In this document: piece after piece, positions 58,668-64,000 of the stretch
Layout of the letters: each line of letters starts with the position of its first letter
Position numbering within the stretch: the first letter of the stretch is position 1
Source of the DNA: Streptomyces acidiscabies
Lineage (GTDB): Bacteria; Actinomycetota; Actinomycetes; Streptomycetales; Streptomycetaceae
Direction: 5' to 3'
NCBI RefSeq assembly: GCF_020010905.1
Contig: NZ_JAGJBY010000001.1
Location: forward strand, 558,001 to 622,000
DNA length: 64,000 nucleotides
The notes under the pieces: generated by a model
Seen by the model: only the letters and a program-made list of their open reading frames with translations
What the model was told of the DNA's origin: nothing
Database searches by the model: none
Translations under genes and position numbers: made by a program

Positions 58668-59135
58668 ATGACGACGGACCACCCCACCCCGGCAGCAGCG
58701 GAAGCCGCCCTCGCCGCCGCCCGCAGCGCGCGCACGGCGGCCGTCAACGCCCGCAGAGTCCCCGCCTGGCACCCCCCGGCCGCAGGCCTGCTGTACGCGG
58801 CGGGCTTCACGGGCCTCGCGCTCCTCACGACCCAGGACCACCCCAGCGTCGCCCTGATGCTGGCTTCCCTGGCCTGCCTCCTCGGCTTCCTCACCCTGTT
58901 CGTCGCCACCGCCCGGGCGGGCGGCGTCCTCCTGCGGCCCACCGGAACCGCACGCGAGCGGTGGTCGCGCCAGTCCCCGGTCCTGATCTCCCTCACCGCG
59001 GCCGTGGTGACGGCCTTCGCCATCAACCCCCCAGCCGCCCTAGCCGTGTTCGGCATCACCCAGGGCGCCCTGACGTGGTCCCAGCTGCACCGCGCGCGCA
59101 CGAAGCCGGCGGACCGCACGAGGCCGACGACATGA
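58668..59135 (+). CDS. membrane protein, partner of the adjacent MarR-like regulator
   Basis: A 155-residue protein with a helical amino-terminal segment and four transmembrane helices (for example PAAGLLYAAGFTGLALLTTQ and SVALMLASLACLLGFLTLFV). It overlaps the next gene by 4 bp (ATGA), a common arrangement for a small transporter-like protein and its regulator. It has no obvious ribosome binding site within the repeat region and may be translated from a near-leaderless transcript. Confidence 0.65.
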   Translation: MTTDHPTPAAAEAALAAARSARTAAVNARRVPAWHPPAAGLLYAAGFTGLALLTTQDHPSVALMLASLACLLGFLTLFVATARAGGVLLRPTGTARERWSRQSPVLISLTAAVVTAFAINPPAALAVFGITQGALTWSQLHRARTKPADRTRPTT

Positions 59136-59464
59136 GCGCCGCCGAACCCCCGCGCCTGGACCCCACCGTCCAGCACCCCACCCGCCTCGCCCTGGTCGCG
59201 TTCCTCTCCAGCTGCCTGGAGGCGGACTTCAGGACCACCCGGGACGCCCTGGACCTCTCGGACTCAGCACTGAGCAAGACGGTCTCGGCACTGGAGGCGG
59301 CCGACTACGTCAAGGCCCGCAAGGGCTTCGTCGGCAAACGCCCCCGCACCTGGCTCTCCCTCACCCCCCAGGGCCGCACCCGCCTGGAAGCCCACCTCGA
59401 AGCGCTCCAGACGATCGCCGCCCAAGCCCGCGCACGGGGCGCGGACTTGACACCCCCAGAGTGA
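59132..59464 (+). CDS. MarR/PadR-like winged-helix regulator
   Basis: A 110-residue protein matching the HTH_27 winged-helix type: LDPTVQHPTRLALVAFLSSC, LDLSDSALSKTVSALEAADY and KRPRTWLSLTPQGRTRLEAH are the usual landmarks. It is translationally coupled to the membrane protein gene and probably binds the direct repeats upstream of the pair. Confidence 0.85.
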   Translation: MSAAEPPRLDPTVQHPTRLALVAFLSSCLEADFRTTRDALDLSDSALSKTVSALEAADYVKARKGFVGKRPRTWLSLTPQGRTRLEAHLEALQTIAAQARARGADLTPPE

Positions 59465-59541
59465 TCCCGCTCACATATCCCCACTCCGTCCGCGAAGTCA
59501 CCCCCCACCGCCCCCAACACCCTTGTTAGCCTTGGCCATAG

Positions 59542-59585
59542 CCCGGTCGCTGGTGCATCCCCCGTCGCCAGCGACCGGGTCTTTT
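59542..59585 (+). terminator. intrinsic terminator
   Basis: CCCGGTCGCTGG and CCAGCGACCGGG form a perfect 12-bp stem, followed by TCTTTT. It may end the MarR-like operon or a short untranslated transcript; TTGTTAGCC...CATAG just upstream could be part of a promoter. Confidence 0.7.
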
Positions 59586-59612
59586 GCTGCCCCGAAAAAG
59601 CACCGGACACGA

Positions 59613-59643
59613 AAAAGGCGCCTCCCTGAGGGAGACGCCTTTT
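59613..59643 (-). terminator. terminator downstream of the tRNA-Ile 3' fragment
   Basis: On the minus strand AAAGGCGTCTCCC and GGGAGGCGCCTTT pair with one mismatch and are followed by TTTT. Its place 9 bp past the tRNA fragment marks it as the original terminator of the interrupted tRNA-Ile gene. Confidence 0.7.
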
Positions 59644-59651
59644 TGACGATG

Positions 59652-59693
59652 TGGGGCTAACAGGATTTGAACCTGTGGCCTCATCCTTATCAG
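59652..59693 (-). other. 3' half of a tRNA-Ile(GAT) gene, att-site scar of a second element
   Basis: The minus strand reads CTGATAAGGATGAGGCCACA, a GTTCAAATC T-loop and TAGCCCCA, the 3' half of tRNA-Ile from the anticodon loop onward. No matching 5' half (GGGGCTA acceptor strand or D-arm) precedes it. This is the displaced 3' end left at one boundary of an element integrated in tRNA-Ile; the intact tRNA should lie beyond the right edge of the window. Confidence 0.75.
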
Positions 59694-59968
59694 CAATGGT
59701 CCGCGACCACAAGTGTCAGTAGTTACGCAGGCCAGAGGGGTCTCCCGCACTCACTAGAGATCGTTTGGGAGAAATCTGGGAGAAATCTCCCCGACGGACT
59801 GCCCCCGACGGCGGCTGAGGCGTTGGCCAACAGCGGCCCTGCCCCACACCGTGATCTCGAACACGCGGTCGACAAAATTACGCTTTCCGTACAACCATTC
59901 CCGTCTCCTGCGGATCTGGTCATGCGAGTCAACCGGCTCCATGACCACTCCATGCGGGGAACCCACCC

Positions 59969-60748
59969 ATGCGTATCCGAGCCGCCGGCGCCATCGTCAC
60001 CGGCGCCCTGGCCCTGTCCGCCTTCGCCGTCCCGGCCGCCCACGCCGACGCGGGCCGCGGTGACACCAAGATCTCGAACGTCGTGGTCAACGGGGGCAAG
60101 CCCGTCATCGTCGGCGCGACCGGGAGCAAGACCTTCTCCGTGACCTTCACCGTCACGGACGACTCGGGCGTCGACTGGGCGCAGGCGATCCTGTACCACG
60201 GCCCGAGCATCGACGAGTCCGACAGCGGTGCAGTCGCCAACACGAGCGACCAACGGTCCAAGTGCACCAAGGTCAGCGCCACCACGTCGACCTGCACCGC
60301 GACCTACACCCTGAAGGCCCACGCCAACCTCATCAACAAGGTGGCCGGCACGTGGAAGGTCTGGGCGGTCGCCCGAGCCAAGGACACCAACTACGTCCAG
60401 CGGGACAACGTCAAGACCTTCCAGGCCCAGCGTCAGTCCAAGCTGACGGTCGACGCCGCCCCGGAGCCGGTGAAGAAGGGCAAGACCCTCACTGTCACCG
60501 GTGCGCTGACCCGAGCCGACTGGGACGCGGCCAAGTTCTCCGGCTACAGCGGCCAGTCGGTCAAGCTCCAGTTCCGCAAGAACGGCTCCAGCGGCTACAT
60601 CACGCTGAAGACCGTCAAGACGGACTCCAGGGGCAACCTGAAGGCCACGACCACCGCGACAGCGGACGGCTCCTACAGCTTCTCCTTCGCGGGCAACGCT
60701 GGCACCTCGGCGGTCGCCGCCGCGGGCGACTTCGTTGACGTGCGGTAA
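59969..60748 (+). CDS. secreted protein of unknown function
   Basis: A 259-residue protein with a clear signal peptide (GAIVTGALALSAFAVPAAHA, cleavage near residue 27) and two beta-rich Ig-like regions (about 35-150 and 158-255, the second starting SKLTVDAAPEPVKKGKTLTV). No catalytic motif is visible. It lies inside the presumed tRNA-Ile element and is followed by a strong terminator. Confidence 0.75.
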   Translation: MRIRAAGAIVTGALALSAFAVPAAHADAGRGDTKISNVVVNGGKPVIVGATGSKTFSVTFTVTDDSGVDWAQAILYHGPSIDESDSGAVANTSDQRSKCTKVSATTSTCTATYTLKAHANLINKVAGTWKVWAVARAKDTNYVQRDNVKTFQAQRQSKLTVDAAPEPVKKGKTLTVTGALTRADWDAAKFSGYSGQSVKLQFRKNGSSGYITLKTVKTDSRGNLKATTTATADGSYSFSFAGNAGTSAVAAAGDFVDVR

Positions 60749-60773
60749 GCGGTGAGCAGTAGGCAGTACCGAT

Positions 60774-60806
60774 CCGGCCCCGGAAGCATCCAGTCTCCGG
60801 GGCCGG
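60774..60806 (+). terminator. terminator after the secreted protein gene
   Basis: CCGGCCCCGGA and TCCGGGGCCGG form a perfect 11-bp stem with an 11-nt loop; AGCCTTTCG follows. Confidence 0.75.
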
Positions 60807-60811
60807 AGCCT

Positions 60812-61325
60812 TTCGTTGGCGCCGGACACAGCGGCGGCGTGAGGCAGGCCCTGGGCCTCGGACAGCACGTGCAGCTTGCTGCCCTTCTTGCCTCGGTCGA
60901 CCGGGTTCGGCCTGGTCAACGCCGCCCCTTTTCACCCGCACCGACGCGGCATCCACGATCGCCGAGGTCCAGTCGATCTCCAGGCGCCGAGCTCGTCCAG
61001 GACCGCCCGGTGCAGTCGCCGCCGCAACCCCGCCTCCGTCCACACGGTGAACCGGCGGTGCGGCGTCGCGGGCGACACCCCGAACGTCTCCGGCGGATAC
61101 CGCCAGGCACACCCGCTGGTCAGCACGTACACCACCGCCGTGAACACGGCACGCTCGTCCAGCGGCACGGTCCCGCCGCCCTGCGGACGGGAGTTGAACG
61201 ACGGCAGCAACGGGGCGACCAGTTCCCACAGACCGTCAGGAACCAGCCGCCGCGACAGATCGGCACCTACGAAGAGACATCATGCCGTAGCCCACGGCAT
61301 CACCACGTAAGACAGCCTCTTAGCT
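60812..61325 (-). pseudogene. IS5-type transposase remnant
   Basis: Pieces of one transposase appear in three frames on the minus strand: LVPDGLWELVAPLLPSFNSR and VFTAVVYVLTSGCAWRYPPE (upstream part), then IDWTSAIVDAASVRVKRGG, then NPVDRGKKGSKLHVLSEAQG. They are the standard order of an IS5/DUF4096-type DDE transposase, so the gene carries at least two frameshifts and lacks its end. AAGAGGCTGTCTTACG at its outer edge resembles an IS terminal repeat. Confidence 0.75.
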
Positions 61326-61417
61326 CCTTCAGGGAAGCGTTGAGCCGGCACTGATTGGAGCGTGGGCCAGACAGGATCCTGCTGCCGTGGTGGTGAAGGG
61401 TGCAGTCGGTGAGGTGG

Positions 61418-61543
61418 CTACTTCGGGGCGACGAGCATGTGGTCGGGGCCGAAGGTGGCGCCGGTGTGTGGGTACATGGTGGTCTCGCCGTCGGACCAGC
61501 GGACGACGAGGTCGTCCGGCCAGCCGTTGGAGTCGTAGCTGCC
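61418..61543 (-). pseudogene. 3' fragment of an FG-GAP/VCBS-repeat protein
   Basis: About 40 codons read as NGWPDDLVVRWSDGETTMYP, HTGATFGPDHMLVAPK and a stop, the last repeat of an integrin-like beta-propeller secreted protein. The upstream part is missing, cut where another fragment begins. Confidence 0.6.
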
Positions 61544-61673
61544 CGCCGTACTCGCCGCCCTCCGCGACCTGATCCGCAGCGCGCTCAAGCTCGCCGGCTA
61601 CGTCAACACCACCGCCGGACGACGAGCCCACACCGAACGCCCCCGCGTCCTCGCCCTCTACGGCATCACATGA
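61539..61673 (+). pseudogene. C-terminal fragment of an ISAs1-like transposase
   Basis: The frame LRDLIRSALKLAGYVNTTAG...RVLALYGIT and stop resembles the end of ISAs1-family transposases (RNLAI..LRLAG..NIA...LALLGI). No start or catalytic part remains. Confidence 0.5.
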
Positions 61674-61709
61674 TCAAACCGGACGATCCAGGCACTCGCC
61701 GGGGCCCAT

Positions 61710-63456
61710 GGACCTGCCGATCAATAATTCCTAGATCTTGGTGAGGATTATGGGGGTGTGAGGTCGTGCCCGGCGATCTCGGCGAGCTGTTGTGCCGTGG
61801 TCACGGTGAGGGCGCCGACCGGGACCGTGTACCCCAGCGCGGTGAGCACGGGGGTGGCCTCCCGGAGGGTCGCGCCGATCCGGCTCTTGGCCAGGCCGGT
61901 TGCCTCGGCGAGTGGCGTCCGGGCCATGGACCAGCGCTTCGTGAGGAGGAAGACGACAAGCTGGTCGGCGACGGAGAGTCGTCCGCTGCCGGCGCCGGGG
62001 CCGCCGTCGGGGCGTTTGCCGGGCAGGAAGATCGGCGGGTGCTCGGCACACCAGGCTTGGTAACGGGCGGCGAGATCGCCGAAGGCGGCGGGTTCGAGTC
62101 CGGTGAGGCTGGGGTGCCGCAGCCACATGGGGAGCTTGTCGCCGGTGGGAAAGCGCCCGAACCCGGCGCTGGGTGGGGACAATTCAGGAGCGAGCGGTTC
62201 GGGGCGCAGGGTGTAGTTCCACGTGCCGTGCCACTCGTGCGGCGTCAGGGGCAGGCGTTCCATGACGGTGTCGGGGACGGTGACGCCGGTGGGGTAGACG
62301 CCGGGGTCGAGCTCGGCGTGGACGGACGGTCCGCTGCGTGTCGTGGTCGCTCCGATGGTGCTGACGACGACTTCGTGGCTGGTCAGGGGCCTGCCACGCC
62401 AGTTGACGCTGATCTGTGAGAACAGCCTGTGCTCTATTTTGTTCCACTTCGATGTTCCCGGTGGAAAGTGACAGACAGTCACTTCAAGGCCTGTCTCGTA
62501 GGCGAAGTCCGCGAGTTCCTTCTTCCAGGCGCGCACACGGTAGCCGTTGGAGCCTCCGGCGTCGGCGGTGACCAGCAGGCGGGACGCGTGCGGGTAGCGG
62601 CGGCGCCCCTCACCGTTCCACCAGCGGCGCAAAGTGGCCACCGCGAAGGCAGAGGTGTCCCCGTCGCAGCCCACCGACACCCAGCCGGTATCCGCGCCTA
62701 TGTCGTAGATCCCGTACGGCACCGCTTTCTGGGCGCCCTTCTCGGGGAAGTCGTGTGCGCGGACCTGCACCGGCTGTCCGGCGCGGTGCCACTCGCGTCC
62801 GATCACCGCGTAGCTGCCCAGCGTCTCCTTCTTCTTGGCATCCACGCTGATGACCGGCTGCCCCTCGGCGAGGTACGCCGTGACCTGGTCGTTGATGTAG
62901 CGGAACTGGGCGTCCCGGTCCGGATGCCGGGCCCCCTCGGTGGTCCTGGAGGTGCCCTGCAGAGAGAAGCCCTCCGCCTTCAACAGCGTAGCCACCGTGT
63001 CCGAACCGACCCGGTGCCCCTGACGCGTCAGCTCGCCCGCCAGATTCCGGGTGGACTTCACCGTCCACAGCAGCGGAGACTCCGGGTCACCCCGCTGGTC
63101 CGGCTCGACCAGCGCCAGCAACGCGGGCACCAGCCCCGGATCGGCCTCCCGCAAGGGCTTCCGACCCGCGCCCGGTGCCCGGACCCGGCCGGCGGGCTCC
63201 TCCGCGTGCTCCAGCTCCCGCTTCCCACGCGACACCGTGGACTCCGCCACCCCGGCCGCTCCGGCCACCACGCGGATCCCGCCGTGGCCCAGAACGCGGG
63301 CCACGGCACCCAGCGTCAGGCGCTGCTGGCGCTCATCGAGATGCGGCAGCAACAGCCCCAACACGTCCACCAGCTCTGCCTTCGTCCCCTCCGACACCCC
63401 CGCACCCTACAACCCAACAGCCCACAAAAACCGAAGAGTTATTGATCGGCAGGTCC
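61710..63456. mobile_element. ISAzo13-type insertion sequence with 18-bp perfect terminal repeats
   Basis: GGACCTGCCGATCAATAA (61710-61727) and its exact reverse complement (63439-63456) bound a 1747-bp unit that contains one intact transposase gene. The bases outside the repeats do not give an obvious target duplication, perhaps because the insertion site was itself rearranged. The element looks recent, since both ends and the gene are intact. Confidence 0.8.
61748..63397 (-). CDS. ISAzo13-family transposase
   Basis: A 549-residue DDE transposase. An HTH lies near residues 40-70 (RVVAGAAGVAESTVSRGKRE). The catalytic core shows the first Asp in VISVDAKKKETLG, the second in LLVTADAGGSNGYR and the Glu in SKWNKIEHRLFS. 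After the core, about 150 further residues include another HTH-like segment (TPLAEATGLAKSRIGATLRE), longer than I expect for the family. It fills nearly the whole element. Confidence 0.85.
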   Translation of the reverse strand: MSEGTKAELVDVLGLLLPHLDERQQRLTLGAVARVLGHGGIRVVAGAAGVAESTVSRGKRELEHAEEPAGRVRAPGAGRKPLREADPGLVPALLALVEPDQRGDPESPLLWTVKSTRNLAGELTRQGHRVGSDTVATLLKAEGFSLQGTSRTTEGARHPDRDAQFRYINDQVTAYLAEGQPVISVDAKKKETLGSYAVIGREWHRAGQPVQVRAHDFPEKGAQKAVPYGIYDIGADTGWVSVGCDGDTSAFAVATLRRWWNGEGRRRYPHASRLLVTADAGGSNGYRVRAWKKELADFAYETGLEVTVCHFPPGTSKWNKIEHRLFSQISVNWRGRPLTSHEVVVSTIGATTTRSGPSVHAELDPGVYPTGVTVPDTVMERLPLTPHEWHGTWNYTLRPEPLAPELSPPSAGFGRFPTGDKLPMWLRHPSLTGLEPAAFGDLAARYQAWCAEHPPIFLPGKRPDGGPGAGSGRLSVADQLVVFLLTKRWSMARTPLAEATGLAKSRIGATLREATPVLTALGYTVPVGALTVTTAQQLAEIAGHDLTPP

Positions 63457-63763
63457 CTGGTTCATCGAGGGCTGCAGGTGGGTGGGGGTGAAGAGGAGGT
63501 TGAGGACGCCGTCGGCGACCTCCAGGCAGTCACCTGTGTGAGGCGCATCGCAGAGACGGGCGGGGGTTTCACCGTCTCAATGTGGCATGATCACGTCGCT
63601 AAGCGCCGCCTCTGACCACGGCGGTTTGAACACCAAAACGGGGAATTTTCAGCGCCATGTGCATACATCCAGGGATCTCTGCTGTCCCTGACGCGTACAC
63701 GTGTCAGGGGTGGTGCTGCGCGGCCGACCTCGGCCTCCGCATCCGGCGAAAGCCCAGCGCCTG
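63457..63763. other. intergenic region right of the insertion sequence
   Basis: No gene is supported here. The frames that exist are short and lack ribosome binding sites. The sequence is somewhat richer in A/T near 63620-63660 (GGGGAATTTTCAGCG), which could contain the promoter of the gene that follows. Confidence 0.5.
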
Positions 63764-64000
63764 ATGTCAACTGTTGCTCGTGCACAGCGGCCAGGCGCTG
63801 CCGCCACCATCACCGACAAGCTACCTCGTGTTGGCCGACGGTGGGACTGGCTGCTGCTGTTGGGCTGCGCTGTTTCCGCACTCGTGGTGGGTCTACTGTC
63901 GCCAACCGACACCTCCCAGGAAGCGTGGGGCCTGACTGCCGCATTGGGTTACGGCGCTGCCGCACTGGTCGCGGCCCGGTCGTCCGCGTCGTGGGCACCC
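63764..64000 (+). CDS. membrane protein, 3' truncated by the window edge
   Basis: An open frame of 79 codons runs to the end of the window. It starts MSTVARAQRPGAAATITDKL and has two hydrophobic segments (WLLLLGCAVSALVVGLLSP and WGLTAALGYGAAALVAA). No family can be assigned from this part. The start lacks a strong ribosome binding site. Confidence 0.5.
   Translation, partial: MSTVARAQRPGAAATITDKLPRVGRRWDWLLLLGCAVSALVVGLLSPTDTSQEAWGLTAALGYGAAALVAARSSASWAP

Noticed and set aside
59652-59724. A complete tRNA-Ile gene at this position
   Set aside because: The T-arm and acceptor 3' strand are present, but no 5' acceptor strand or D-arm can be found, so only a fragment is called.
59723-60919. 398-residue minus-strand frame opposite the secreted protein
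   Set aside because: Its first residues come from an IS transposase remnant and the rest is antisense to a gene with a clear signal peptide.
61700-63466. Target-site duplication flanking the ISAzo13-type element
   Set aside because: The bases outside the 18-bp repeats on the two sides do not match as a direct repeat.
63591-63785. Small minus-strand frame near the right end
   Set aside because: It lacks a ribosome binding site and overlaps the start of a better plus-strand membrane protein frame.

Overview
The window is a high-GC chromosomal segment from a Streptomyces-type actinomycete. The evidence is strong G/C bias at third codon positions, a SARP-type regulator, a WhiB-like protein, a DLW-39 family small protein, many GTG starts and GTGA or ATGA gene overlaps, and a relic of a type I-E CRISPR array with a Streptomyces-like repeat.

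Positions 1-13013 are host chromosome. They hold the end of a DUF2156 protein, an orphan NarL-type sensor kinase, a locus with the look of an immune system (2318-7821), an OmpR-type two-component pair, a membrane glycosyltransferase broken by a G7 tract, and one CRISPR repeat-spacer-partial-repeat unit. The immune-like locus has a SARP regulator fused to a ThsA-type macro domain, a divergent two-transmembrane macro protein resembling the type II Thoeris effector, a TIR-domain protein, a membrane protein that shares a short GDxNQV...FGYxYxEA motif with the TIR protein, and a membrane NTF2-like protein.

Positions 13014-53526 are a complete siphovirus-like prophage of about 40.5 kb. It is integrated in the 3' end of a tRNA-Ala(TGC) gene with a 43-bp identical core at each end. 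Left to right it carries: integrase with a small paralogue of its own N-terminus; a repressor/Cro switch with a 12-bp inverted-repeat operator; an early operon with RecE-like exonuclease, RecT-like annealing protein, RusA resolvase, cytosine methyltransferase (its insert also encodes a second protein in another frame), a replication initiator with internal iterons, a PP-loop protein and a WhiB-like protein; a RapZ-C-like protein; an HTH/SpdB-like membrane cluster with a palindromic operator; a lipoprotein; a morphogenesis block (terminases, portal-MuF fusion, HK97-type protease and capsid, connectors, tail tube, G/GT chaperones made by a -1 frameshift, tape measure, tail tip); and amidase endolysin plus holin-like genes. 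Right of lysis is an accessory block: an XRE-TPR regulator, tandem palindromic operators and four small, mostly Cys-rich proteins.

Positions 53527-59651 are host chromosome again: HTH protein, Ser/Thr kinase, secreted membrane-anchored protein, DLW-39 protein, DUF6344-like protein and a MarR-like regulator with its membrane partner. At 59652 the 3' half of a tRNA-Ile(GAT) gene stands alone, which suggests that a second integrated element starts here and runs past the right edge. That part contains a secreted protein, decayed IS fragments, an intact ISAzo13-type insertion sequence with 18-bp perfect inverted repeats, and the start of a membrane protein.
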